Assembly (NCBI RefSeq): GCF_001984195.1
Contig: NZ_MTQN01000009.1
Coordinates: forward strand, 62,001-126,000
Origin: Kribbella sp. ALI-6-A
GTDB taxonomy: Bacteria; Actinomycetota; Actinomycetes; Propionibacteriales; Kribbellaceae
DNA: 64,000 nt
Reading direction: 5' to 3'
How positions within the stretch are numbered: the stretch's first letter is position 1; every line of letters starts with the position of its first letter. Position numbers and translations under genes: made by a program. The notes under the pieces are model-generated. The model ran no database searches. It was not told where the DNA came from and worked only from the letters and a program-made list of their open reading frames with translations. Below are positions 8,495 through 16,999 of the stretch, one piece after another.

Positions 8495-10381
8495 CTACAC
8501 GGCGGCGGGCGACTCCGCGAACTGGGTGCGGTACAGGTCGGCGTATTCGCCGTTCAGCGCGAGCAGTTCCTCGTGCGTGCCACGCTCGACGATCGTGCCC
8601 TGGTCGACGACCAGGATCTGGTCCGCGTTACGCACCGTGGAGAGCCGGTGCGCGATGACCAGCGACGTGCGTCCTTCGAGCGCCGTGTCGAGAGCTCTCT
8701 GCACGGCGACCTCGGACTCCGAGTCCAGGTGAGCCGTCGCCTCGTCCAGGACCACGATGTGCGGCGCCTTCAGCAGCAAGCGGGCGATCGCCAGCCGCTG
8801 CCGCTCGCCACCGGACAGCCGGTGCCCCCGGTCGCCGACGACCGTTTCGAGCCCGTCGGGCAGCGAGGACACCAGGTCCCACACCTGCGCCGATTGCAGC
8901 GCCTCGATCATCTCGTCTTCAGTGGCGTCCGGCTTGGCGTAGATCAGGTTGGCCCGGATCGTGTCGTGGAACATGTGCGCGTCCTGTGTCACGTACCCGA
9001 TCGCGTCGTGCAGCGACTCCAGCGTCACCTCGCGGACGTCGTGGCCACCGACGCGGACCGAACCACCGGACACGTCGTACAGGCGGGCGACCAGGTTGGT
9101 GATCGTGGTCTTGCCCGCCCCCGAGGGACCGACCAGCGCGACCATCTGTCCGGGCTCGACCGAGAAGCTCACGTCGTGCAGCACCTGGGACGACGCCCGC
9201 TTGTCGAGTACGGCGACCGACTCGAGACTGGCCAGCGAGACCTGCTCGGCCGTCGGGTAGGCGAACTCGACCTGGTCGAACTGCACCGACGCGACGTCGG
9301 GCGGCAACGGCTTGGCGTCCGGCCGGTTCTGGATCATCGGCTCCAGGTCGAGCACCTCGAAGACGCGCTCGAACGACACCAGCGCGGTCATCACGTCGAC
9401 CCGGACGTTCGACAGGGCCGTCAGCGGCCCGTACAGCCGGCCGAGCAGCGCGACCAGAGCCAGCAGGGTGCCGACGGTCAGCGAGTCCCGAACGGCGAGG
9501 TTGCCCCCGACGCCGTACACCAGGGCGGTCGCCAGCGAGGCGACCAGCGTCAGGGCGGTGAAGAAGACCCGGCCGAGCATCGCGGTCCGGATGCCCAGGT
9601 CGCGGACCCGCCCGGCGCGCTCGCCGAACTCCGCGTTCTCCGCGGAGGGCCGGCCGAACAGCGTCACCAGCAGAGCGCCGCCGACGCTGAACCGCTCGGT
9701 CATCGCCGTCGACATGTCCGCGTTGAGTTGCATCTGCTCACGGGTCAGCGCGGCCAGCCGCCGCCCGAGGATCCGGGCCGGGACCAGGAACACCGGCAGC
9801 AGCAGGATCGCCACCAGCGTCAGCTGCCAGCTCAGCAGCAGCATCGCGCCGATGACCAGGATCAGGCTGATGATGTTCGACACGACGCCGGACAGGGTGG
9901 AGGTGAAGGCCTGCTGCGCCCCGATCACGTCGGTGTTGAGCCGGGAGACCAAGGCGCCGGTCTGCGTGCGGGTGAAGAACGCGACCGGCATCTTCTGCAC
10001 GTGCGCGAACACCTTCGTCCGCAGGGCGAAGATCAGCCCCTCACCGATCTGCGCGGAGTACCAGCGCTGGACCAGGCCGAGGCCGGCCTCCACCAGGGCG
10101 AGCAGCGCGACCAGCAGCGCCAGCCCGGTCACCAAGCCCGAGTTTCCCTTGCTGATGCCGTCGTCGACGATCTTCTTGAACAGCAGCGGCGACGCGATCA
10201 CCAGGACGGCCGACACCACCACCAGCACCAGAAAGATCGAGATGTGCTTGCGGAACGGTTTCGCGAACCGGACGATCCGCTTGACCGTGCCCTTGGCGAG
10301 CTTCTGGTTCACCACCGACGCGTCCTGGCGGCGCCAGCTTCCCGCGCCACCTCGCCCGCCCTGCATCATGCCTGAAGACAT
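8495..10381 (-). CDS. ABC transporter, fused permease and ATPase (multidrug/lipid type)
   Basis: A 628-residue half-transporter. After a 35-residue polar N-terminus, six transmembrane helices span about residues 45-330 (type I exporter fold, with the loop FTRTQTGALVSRLN). The nucleotide-binding domain follows: Walker A GPSGAGKTT near residue 415, Q-loop in YVTQDAHMF, signature LSGGERQR near 520, Walker B IVVLDEA and the switch histidine in IAHRLST. It probably dimerises and exports drugs or lipids across the plasma membrane. A GGAGGAG ribosome site precedes ATG 10381. A dyad in its promoter region suggests control by a MarR/TetR-like factor. The substrate is unknown. Confidence 0.93.
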   Translation of the reverse strand: MSSGMMQGGRGGAGSWRRQDASVVNQKLAKGTVKRIVRFAKPFRKHISIFLVLVVVSAVLVIASPLLFKKIVDDGISKGNSGLVTGLALLVALLALVEAGLGLVQRWYSAQIGEGLIFALRTKVFAHVQKMPVAFFTRTQTGALVSRLNTDVIGAQQAFTSTLSGVVSNIISLILVIGAMLLLSWQLTLVAILLLPVFLVPARILGRRLAALTREQMQLNADMSTAMTERFSVGGALLVTLFGRPSAENAEFGERAGRVRDLGIRTAMLGRVFFTALTLVASLATALVYGVGGNLAVRDSLTVGTLLALVALLGRLYGPLTALSNVRVDVMTALVSFERVFEVLDLEPMIQNRPDAKPLPPDVASVQFDQVEFAYPTAEQVSLASLESVAVLDKRASSQVLHDVSFSVEPGQMVALVGPSGAGKTTITNLVARLYDVSGGSVRVGGHDVREVTLESLHDAIGYVTQDAHMFHDTIRANLIYAKPDATEDEMIEALQSAQVWDLVSSLPDGLETVVGDRGHRLSGGERQRLAIARLLLKAPHIVVLDEATAHLDSESEVAVQRALDTALEGRTSLVIAHRLSTVRNADQILVVDQGTIVERGTHEELLALNGEYADLYRTQFAESPAAV

Positions 10382-10405
10382 CCGGCTCCTCCCCGCTGTA
10401 CACCC

Positions 10406-10417
10406 GTCAACCTTGAC
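10406..10417. promoter_or_regulatory. Candidate operator of the ABC exporter
   Basis: GTCAA-CC-TTGAC is a perfect dyad 25 nt before the exporter start, overlapping a possible -35 on the minus strand (TTGACG). The form is compatible with a MarR-like site, but no regulator gene is adjacent. Confidence 0.35.
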
Positions 10418-10428
10418 AACACTTCAGG

Positions 10429-11199
10429 TCAGCCGATATTCCCCATCAGCTCGGCCAGCCGCCGCTGCTGCGCCTCCCGCTCGGCCCGCAACTGCTGCTC
10501 GTACGACGCGTCGGCCGCGCCCAGCAGCAGCGCCTTCGTCTCCCGGATCGCCCCCGGCAACGGCGTGAGCAGCGCGTCGGTCAGGTCCTTCACCGTCGCC
10601 TCGAGCTCCTCGGCCGGGACGACGATGTTCGCCAGGCCGAGCTGACGGGCCTCCTCGGCCTCGACCCAGCGCGACGTCGCACAGATCTCCAGCGCCCGCG
10701 AGTAGCCGACCAGTTGAACCAGCGGCTGCGTCCCGCCCAGGTCGGGCACCAGCCCGAGCGCGGGCTCCCGCATGCTGAACCGCACGTCCGGCGTCACCAC
10801 CCGCAGATCGCACGCCAGCGCGAGCTGGAACCCCGCGCCGATCGCATGGCCCTGCACGGCCGCCACGCTGACGATCTCCGGGCGCCGCAACCACGAGAAC
10901 CCGGCCTGGATCTCCGCGATCGTCGCGTGCACCTCCGCGGCCGGTTTGGTCCCCAGCGCGAGCAACGACTCCTCGCCGTCCACGGTCTCGCCCGTCATCA
11001 GGCGCCGGTCGAGACCGGCCGAGAACGACGGCCCCTCGCCCGACACCACGACCACCCGGACGTCCGTGGGCAGGCTCGCTCCGAACTCCGCCAGCGCCCG
11101 CCACATGCCGGGCGTCTGCGCGTTCCGCACCTCCGGCCGGTCGAGCACCACCCGGGCGACCGGCCCGTCCACCGTCAACCGCAGTCCACGTTGCTTCAT
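10429..11199 (-). CDS. Enoyl-CoA hydratase/isomerase family protein
   Basis: A 256-residue crotonase-fold protein. The oxyanion-hole segments are FSAGLDRRL near residue 62 and AVQGHAIGAGFQLALACD near residue 105. Of the two usual hydratase glutamates, the first falls in MREPALGLVPDLGGTQ. It likely acts in fatty-acid or amino-acid beta-oxidation, but this fold also covers isomerases and dehalogenases. ATG 11199 is preferred over the in-frame ATG at 11211 because TATGTT lies 7 nt upstream and there is no ribosome site, implying a leaderless mRNA. Specificity is not certain. Confidence 0.88.
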   Translation of the reverse strand: MKQRGLRLTVDGPVARVVLDRPEVRNAQTPGMWRALAEFGASLPTDVRVVVVSGEGPSFSAGLDRRLMTGETVDGEESLLALGTKPAAEVHATIAEIQAGFSWLRRPEIVSVAAVQGHAIGAGFQLALACDLRVVTPDVRFSMREPALGLVPDLGGTQPLVQLVGYSRALEICATSRWVEAEEARQLGLANIVVPAEELEATVKDLTDALLTPLPGAIRETKALLLGAADASYEQQLRAEREAQQRRLAELMGNIG

Positions 11200-11206
11200 G
11201 CCAGAG

Positions 11207-11212
11207 AACATA
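11207..11212 (-). promoter_or_regulatory. -10 hexamer, leaderless enoyl-CoA hydratase gene
   Basis: TATGTT on the minus strand ends 7 nt before ATG 11199. The hexamer would overlap an alternative start at 11211, which argues against that start. No clear -35 is seen. Confidence 0.45.
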
Positions 11213-11263
11213 CGGGAATCCGCCCCCGTTTCCGGGCGGTCCTGGCGGACTGTGGAAAACGCC

Positions 11264-12862
11264 TCAGGCCAGCGACACCAGGTCGGCGTACTCGTTGGTC
11301 CACAGGTCCTCGACGCCGTCCGGGAGCAGCAGCACCCGCTCCGGCTCCAGGGCCTCGACCGCGCCCTCGTCGTGGGTGACCAGCACGATCGCGCCGGTGT
11401 ACGAGCGGATCGCGTTCAGCACCTCGGCCCGCGAGGCCGGGTCCAGGTTGTTGGTCGGCTCGTCGAGCAGCAGGACGTTGGCCGCCGAGACGACCAGCGT
11501 CGCGAGCGCGAGCCGGGTCTTCTCGCCGCCCGACAGCACGCGCGCCGGCTTGTCGGCGTCGTCCCCGCTGAACAAGAAGGAGCCGAGCACGCTGCGCGCC
11601 TGCGTCTCGTTCAGGTCCGGGGCGGCGGACTTCATGTTCTCCAGCACGGTCCGGTTCACGTCCAGGGTCTCGTGCTCCTGCGCGTAGTACCCGAGCTTGA
11701 GCCCGTGCCCGTCGATCACCTCGCCGGTGTCCGACTTCTCGATCCCGGACAGCACCCGCAGCAGGGTGGTCTTGCCCGCGCCGTTCAGGCCCAGCACGAC
11801 GACGCGCGAACCGCGGTCGATCGCCAGGTCGACGTCGGTGAAGATCTCCAGCGACCCGTACGACTTGGACAGCTCCTTGGCCATCAACGGCGTCTTGCCG
11901 CACGGCGCCGGGGTCGGGAAGGAGATCTTCGCGACCCGGTCGGAGGCGCGCTCCTCCTCGAGCGAGCTCATCAGCTTCTCGGCCCGCTTCAGCATCTGCT
12001 GCGCCGCGGTCGCCTTGGTCGCCTTGGCGCGCATCTTGTTGGCCTGGTCGACCAGCTGCGACGCCTTCTTCTCCGCGTTCGCCCGCTCGCGCTTGCGGCG
12101 CCGCTCGTCGGTCTCGCGCTGGGTCAGGTACGCCTTCCAGCCGACGTTGTAGACGTCGATCTCGGCCCGGTTGGCGTCCAGGTGGAAGACCCGGGTGACG
12201 GTCTCCTCGAGCAGGTTCACGTCGTGGCTGATCATGATCACGCCACCGGGATACTGCTTGAGGAAGTCGCGCAGCCAGACGATCGAGTCGGCGTCCAGGT
12301 GGTTGGTCGGCTCGTCGAGCAGCAGCGTCTCGGCCTGCGCGAACAGGATCCGGGCCAGCTCGACCCGCCGGCGCTGACCACCCGACAACGTGCTCAGCGG
12401 CTGGCCGAGGACCCGCTCGGGCAGACCGAGGTTCGCCGCGATCCGGGCCGCCTCGGACTCCGCGGCGTACCCACCGGCCGCGTGCAGGTCGGCCTCGGCG
12501 CGCTCGTACCGGCGCATGCCCTTCTCGCGGGTCTTGTCGTCCGCACTGGCCATCTGCTTCTCGGCGTTGCGCAGCCGGCGGACCACCTCGTCGAGGCCGC
12601 GCGCGGACAGGATCCGGTCCCGCGCCAGCACGCTCAGATCACCGGTGCGCGGGTCCTGCGGCAGGTAGCCGATCTCGCCCGAGGAGGTGACCGAGCCGCT
12701 GGCCGGCAGTCCCTCGCCGGCCAGGATCTTGGTCAGTGTCGTCTTGCCGGCGCCGTTGCGACCGACCAGCCCGACCTTGTCACCGGGACCGACCCGGAAC
12801 GACGCCGGCGCGAGCAACTGACGAGCGCCGACGCGGACCTCGAGGTTGGAGACGGTGATCAT
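11264..12862 (-). CDS. ABC-F family ATPase (ribosome-associated)
   Basis: A 532-residue soluble protein with two ATP-binding cassettes and no membrane helices. The first Walker A is GRNGAGKTT near residue 36 with signature LSGGQRRRVELAR; the second is GLNGAGKTT near residue 350 with LSGGEKTRLALA. Between them lies the charged interdomain linker (RETDERRRKRERANAEKKA) typical of ABC-F proteins. These act on the ribosome, in translation control or antibiotic protection, rather than in transport. ATG 12862 (MITVSNLEVRVG) fits the family start; the open frame further upstream is not conserved in character. It diverges from the metallopeptidase gene. Confidence 0.9.
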   Translation of the reverse strand: MITVSNLEVRVGARQLLAPASFRVGPGDKVGLVGRNGAGKTTLTKILAGEGLPASGSVTSSGEIGYLPQDPRTGDLSVLARDRILSARGLDEVVRRLRNAEKQMASADDKTREKGMRRYERAEADLHAAGGYAAESEAARIAANLGLPERVLGQPLSTLSGGQRRRVELARILFAQAETLLLDEPTNHLDADSIVWLRDFLKQYPGGVIMISHDVNLLEETVTRVFHLDANRAEIDVYNVGWKAYLTQRETDERRRKRERANAEKKASQLVDQANKMRAKATKATAAQQMLKRAEKLMSSLEEERASDRVAKISFPTPAPCGKTPLMAKELSKSYGSLEIFTDVDLAIDRGSRVVVLGLNGAGKTTLLRVLSGIEKSDTGEVIDGHGLKLGYYAQEHETLDVNRTVLENMKSAAPDLNETQARSVLGSFLFSGDDADKPARVLSGGEKTRLALATLVVSAANVLLLDEPTNNLDPASRAEVLNAIRSYTGAIVLVTHDEGAVEALEPERVLLLPDGVEDLWTNEYADLVSLA

Positions 12863-12915
12863 GACGGCGCAGGGGTCCTCAAGGGTCGGGGTCAAGGGGG
12901 GCGACACGGCAGGGC

Positions 12916-12939
12916 CGTGACACGACACTGCACGTCACG
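12916..12939. repeat. Inverted repeat in the divergent intergenic region
   Basis: CGTGAC (12916-12921) and GTCACG (12934-12939) face each other across 12 nt between the divergent ABC-F and metallopeptidase genes. It could be a shared operator. No factor can be named. Confidence 0.3.
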
Positions 12940-12966
12940 AGGCGGCCTCTACTCCGGGTCCGGGTC

Positions 12967-12972
12967 TAGTGT
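12967..12972 (+). promoter_or_regulatory. -10 hexamer, leaderless metallopeptidase gene
   Basis: TAGTGT ends 7 nt before GTG 12980 with no ribosome site between them. This fixes the start at 12980, where the conserved protein sequence begins. Confidence 0.5.
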
Positions 12973-12979
12973 AGGCGCT

Positions 12980-13888
12980 GTGAAATTCAACCCGGACGCC
13001 GACTTGGACACCAGTGGCGTCGAGGACACCCGCGGCAGTGGTGGTGGCGGTGGCATGCTCCCGGGCGGGATGGGAATCCCGGTCGGCGGCGGCATCGGCG
13101 GCATCATCCTGCTGGTCGTGATCCTGCTGCTGAACGGCGGGATCCCCGGGGTCGGTGGCGGCGGCGCGGACGAGCCGACCGTGCGCAACACCGGCGCGGG
13201 CAATCTCGACACCTGTAAGAAGGGCACCGACCTCGCCCAGAACGAGGACTGCCGCTTCGTCTTCTACCAGAACTCGATCGAGGGATTCTGGGCGGCCGAG
13301 CTGCCGCGGCGGGGCAAGAAGTACACCCGTGCGCCACTGCGGATCTTCAGCCAGCAGGTGAACACCGCCTGCGGCGCCGCCTCGAGCGCGGTGGGCCCGT
13401 TCTACTGCCCGCCCGACAAGCGGGTCTACCTCGACATCAGCTTCTTCCAGACCCTGCAGTCCGAGCTCGGCGCCCAGGGCGGCAACTTCGCCGAGGCGTA
13501 TGTGGTCGCCCACGAGTACGGCCACCACATCCAGAACCTCTACGGCTACCTGGACCGGATCAAGACCCGCGAGGGTCCGACGTCGGACTCGGTCCGCTCC
13601 GAACTGCAGGCCGACTGCCTGGCCGGGATCTGGACCAAGCACGCCACCACCGCCCAGGACAAGGACGGCGACACCTTCATCGAGGGCCTGACCGAGGACG
13701 ACATCGTCCGGGGTCTGGACGCTGCCGCGGCCGTCGGCGACGACCGGATCCAGCAGAAGACCCAGGGCCGGGTCACGCCGGAGAACTTCAGCCACGGCAC
13801 CGCCGAGCAGCGGATGCGCTGGTTCAAGACCGGGATGGACTCCGGCGACATGACCTCGTGCGACACCTGGGGCACCGACAGCCTCTGA
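12980..13888 (+). CDS. Neutral zinc metallopeptidase, YpfJ/KPN_02809 family
   Basis: A 302-residue membrane-anchored protein. The N-terminus MKFNPDADLDTSGVEDTRG is a family signature and is followed by a Gly-rich linker and one transmembrane helix at about residues 40-55 (IGGIILLVVILLL). The zinc site is HEYGH near residue 178, inside AYVVAHEYGHHIQ, with a downstream ELQADCLAG motif likely giving the third ligand. The family is widespread in bacteria and its substrates are unknown; the active domain probably faces outside the membrane. GTG 12980 is set by the leaderless -10 and the conserved N-terminus. A terminator follows. Confidence 0.93.
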   Translation: MKFNPDADLDTSGVEDTRGSGGGGGMLPGGMGIPVGGGIGGIILLVVILLLNGGIPGVGGGGADEPTVRNTGAGNLDTCKKGTDLAQNEDCRFVFYQNSIEGFWAAELPRRGKKYTRAPLRIFSQQVNTACGAASSAVGPFYCPPDKRVYLDISFFQTLQSELGAQGGNFAEAYVVAHEYGHHIQNLYGYLDRIKTREGPTSDSVRSELQADCLAGIWTKHATTAQDKDGDTFIEGLTEDDIVRGLDAAAAVGDDRIQQKTQGRVTPENFSHGTAEQRMRWFKTGMDSGDMTSCDTWGTDSL

Positions 13889-13903
13889 CCTCCGGTACGA
13901 CGA

Positions 13904-13939
13904 AAGGCCCGCCCCCCTGGATTCCGGGGAGCGGGCCTT
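13904..13939. terminator. Bidirectional terminator
   Basis: AAGGCCCGC (13904-13912) pairs with GCGGGCCTT (13931-13939), extended inward by a C-run and a G-run. It lies between the convergent metallopeptidase and LysM/BTAD genes. A/T-containing ends let it serve both strands. Confidence 0.75.
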
Positions 13940-13984
13940 CGTTCGTTCGTGCGGCGAACCGAGCGGCCGCCGTACGGCGTACTG

Positions 13985-16975
13985 CTAAGCCACCGCGGCC
14001 GGGCGGCGGTAGCCCGGGAGGAGTTCGTCGACCAGGGCGTCGGTCTCCGCTTCGGCGCCGCGCGGGCCGCCGTGCTTGGCCAGGGCGGCGTACATCTGGG
14101 CGGCGATCGTGGTGACGTCTTCCGTCGTACCGAAGTGGGACGCCAGCCGCAGGGTCGCGCGCCACAGCTCCTCGGAGGCCGGCGCGAAGCTGAGGCCGGT
14201 CTGCAGGGCCGTACGGGCCAGCGCGCCGTCGTTGTGGCGCAGGCTCGCCTCGGCCAGCTTGAGCGACGCGTCGACGACCGACTCGGCCATCCGTCGCTCG
14301 ATCCCGGAGGCCGCGAGCCAGGAGTACCGGCCGGCGGGCAGCCCGGACCAGGCCTGGCCGTGCACCAGGCTGAGCGCGGTCGACAGCGGCTGGCGCGGAT
14401 CGTCCATCATCTCCGCCTGCTTGGCCAGCGTGCGGAACACGTCCCAGTCGACCCGGACGATGCTGCGGTTCAGCATCCAGCGGCCCGACTCGTCGGCGTA
14501 CATGGCGTCGAGGCCGACCCACTGCCGGGTGTGCTCGAGTGCGGCGCTGCGCAGTTCGTCGCTGATGCCGCGCGGCCAGATCGAGCCGGCCAGCACGTTC
14601 GGGTGAACGCCGTAGTCCTGGCTGGCCAGGAACGCGACGATCTCGGTGGCGAGCTGGATCCGGCCCTCGTCGATCGGTCCGCGAGCGTCGACCTCGACCG
14701 GGCCGAGCAGGTCGACCTCGACCGGTGCCGCCTGGCTCAGGTCCGTCGAGGAGAACTCGTACGCCGGCATGTCCTGCTCGGTACGGCGCTTGTCCATCGC
14801 CTCCGCCTCGGCCGTCCGGAACAGCTCGACCAGGTCCGCGAACTGCGCCGGGTTGATGCTGTGGGCATCGACCTCGAGCCCGAGCAGCCGGCAGACCGCC
14901 TGGTTCTTCTCGTCCACGACGAAGCGCCAGGGCGCGTCCAGCACGTCACCGACGACCACGACGGCGACGCAGCGCTTGGGATCGGCCGCCAGCCGGGCCA
15001 GCTGCTGCTCCTCCTCCAGCGACGGCGGAGCGGACACGAAGATGATCTCCGGACCCCACAGCATCGGGTCGGGATAGCTCATCCGGGCGGCGGCGACGGA
15101 CTCGGCGTTGCGGCGGGCGCAGGCCTGGACCTGGTTGTCGGTCCGCCGGGTCACCTCCTGCAGCGCCTCGTCCAGGCGGGTCCAGTAGCTCAGCCGGGCC
15201 GGGGCCAGCGAGGACAGGTCGTCGCCGAAGCCGACCATGCTGACGTGCGCGCCCTCGGACCACAGGTTCGTGGCCAGCTCGGCCGCGAGCGAGCCGACGA
15301 CGTCGCGCGACGCGTTGGTGACACCGCCGAAGCTGACCACACCGCGTGCGGTGTCCAGGTCGACCAGCACGGTCGAGCCGTCCGCGTTGCGGCCGAGCGT
15401 GACCAGCGTCGGGTACGGCGAGGGCGCGGCCACGTCAGCGGCCGGTGCGTACGCCCGGCGCAGCACCCAGCGACGCCCGTCGGCGATGGCCTGCCAGGGC
15501 GCCGGCGGCGGGGCCTGGTTCTCCCCCGGCTCCAGCACCAGCGTCAGCGCCCGGTCGGTGACCAGCGCCGCCACGACGACCGGCATCGTCCGGTTCGCCT
15601 CGGTCATGCTCACGCCGAGCTGCCGCAGCGAGTTGTCGACGAACTGAGCCGTCGGTACGTCGGCCGCCAGGCGCAGGTTGACCTCGGTCTGCCGGTGGGA
15701 GGCCGACTTCGGTCCCGGGCCCAGCGCCCAGCCGCGACGACGCTTCAGCGCCACCGCGAGTCCGGCCGCGAGCAGGGTCGCGCCGAAGCCGTAGATCCCG
15801 GCTTCGGTCGCGCTGATCCCGCCACTGGACGTCGCCACCACATCGGGCACCTTCGTGCCACCCGCGGCCGGGTCGCCCGGCTGGGCGTCCGTCGTACCGG
15901 GGCCGTGCGGCTGAGTGACCTCGACGCCCGGCTCGTTCGGCTTGGCGTCCTTGGCGGTCGGGTCGGCGGCGGCACTGCCGATGTCGATCGACGAGGGCTT
16001 CTCGACGCCCTGCTCCTCGAACCAGCGGCTGCCGGGACCGGTCTCCGACTGGGTGGTCGCCTTCGCTGTCGGCTTGGCGGCGACCTTCGCCTTGGTCTCC
16101 TTGGTGTCCGGCGACGGCTTCTCGTCCTGCTGCTGCACGACCGGCCGGGCGGGACCGTCGATCGCGACCCGGACCGTGTGCACGCCCGGGCCCTTCGCGT
16201 CGGCCGGCAGCCGGACCTGCCAGCCCGGCATGATCAGGTCCGGGTTGGTCAGCCGTCGGCCGTCGGGCTGCAGCTTGTTCTTGTTGAGCTCGTAGATCTC
16301 CTTGTAGCGCCGGCCCTCGCCCAGGTAGCGCTCGGCGATGTCCCACAGGCAGTCGTAGTTGCGGCCCTCGGGCGGACGAACCTCGGTGAACTTGACCACC
16401 TGACCGGCCTGGTCGTTGTTCGTCCGTACGCCGGTGTGCCCGCCGATGACGACCTTGCTGCGCGCCTCGGTCTGCCGGTACGTCGAGGCCTGGTCGTCGC
16501 CGCCCTGCGTCGCGCTGATCGAGGTCGGCGCGACTCCGCTCGTGGTGACCGCGTTGGCGACCGGCAGCGTCACGCTCGCCGCGCCCGCGATCAGCACCAC
16601 GCCCGACACCAGCCGGCGAGCCAGCGTCTGCGAGCCACCGCCGAGCGGAACCCGCGGCGACAACCCGTGCCCACGGATCTCGGCCACGGCCTCGGCCGCC
16701 AGGCAGATCACGAAGTGCAGCCAGGCCAGCCAGATGAAGAACCCGATGATGCCGAGCACCGTCTCGATGGTCAGCTCGCTGAACAGCACGTCACGGGTCG
16801 GCATCCGGTCCGGCCAGGGCTTGCCGAAGAACGTCAGCAGCACGTACGGCACGCCACCGACGATCGCCAGCACCGCCAGCAGCGACGCGAGCCCCTTCAG
16901 CCGGTCCGCCGCCCCACCGCCCGACCCCCGCTGCGGCAGCCTCGCCGCCCGCACCGGATCAGTCGTCTTCACCAT
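13985..16975 (-). CDS. Membrane LysM protein with C-terminal SARP-like BTAD region
   Basis: A 996-residue chimera. The first 145 residues hold about three transmembrane helices. A LysM domain covers about 207-255 (DCLWDIAERYLGEGRRYKEI, ending DLIMPGWQVRLP). A Pro/Thr/Lys-rich linker and another helix near 390-410 (GIYGFGATLLAAGLAVAL) follow. The large C-terminal part ends with a winged-helix-like segment (VDLLGPVEV...ELRSAALEHTRQWVG) and a TPR-type BTAD domain at about 855-985, as in SARP/AfsR regulators. It ends the Tad cluster, where such proteins are common. It may link wall state or pilus assembly to regulation, or use BTAD purely as a scaffold. GGAGGG precedes ATG 16975. Confidence 0.85.
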   Translation of the reverse strand: MVKTTDPVRAARLPQRGSGGGAADRLKGLASLLAVLAIVGGVPYVLLTFFGKPWPDRMPTRDVLFSELTIETVLGIIGFFIWLAWLHFVICLAAEAVAEIRGHGLSPRVPLGGGSQTLARRLVSGVVLIAGAASVTLPVANAVTTSGVAPTSISATQGGDDQASTYRQTEARSKVVIGGHTGVRTNNDQAGQVVKFTEVRPPEGRNYDCLWDIAERYLGEGRRYKEIYELNKNKLQPDGRRLTNPDLIMPGWQVRLPADAKGPGVHTVRVAIDGPARPVVQQQDEKPSPDTKETKAKVAAKPTAKATTQSETGPGSRWFEEQGVEKPSSIDIGSAAADPTAKDAKPNEPGVEVTQPHGPGTTDAQPGDPAAGGTKVPDVVATSSGGISATEAGIYGFGATLLAAGLAVALKRRRGWALGPGPKSASHRQTEVNLRLAADVPTAQFVDNSLRQLGVSMTEANRTMPVVVAALVTDRALTLVLEPGENQAPPPAPWQAIADGRRWVLRRAYAPAADVAAPSPYPTLVTLGRNADGSTVLVDLDTARGVVSFGGVTNASRDVVGSLAAELATNLWSEGAHVSMVGFGDDLSSLAPARLSYWTRLDEALQEVTRRTDNQVQACARRNAESVAAARMSYPDPMLWGPEIIFVSAPPSLEEEQQLARLAADPKRCVAVVVVGDVLDAPWRFVVDEKNQAVCRLLGLEVDAHSINPAQFADLVELFRTAEAEAMDKRRTEQDMPAYEFSSTDLSQAAPVEVDLLGPVEVDARGPIDEGRIQLATEIVAFLASQDYGVHPNVLAGSIWPRGISDELRSAALEHTRQWVGLDAMYADESGRWMLNRSIVRVDWDVFRTLAKQAEMMDDPRQPLSTALSLVHGQAWSGLPAGRYSWLAASGIERRMAESVVDASLKLAEASLRHNDGALARTALQTGLSFAPASEELWRATLRLASHFGTTEDVTTIAAQMYAALAKHGGPRGAEAETDALVDELLPGYRRPAAVA

Positions 16976-16999
16976 CGTCGTCCCTCCGTCGCCCCACCG

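Noticed and set aside
8462-10375. 637-codon open frame on the plus strand
   Set aside because: It is antisense to the ABC exporter and its product is rich in Arg, Gln, Asp and His with no domain; a GC-skew shadow.
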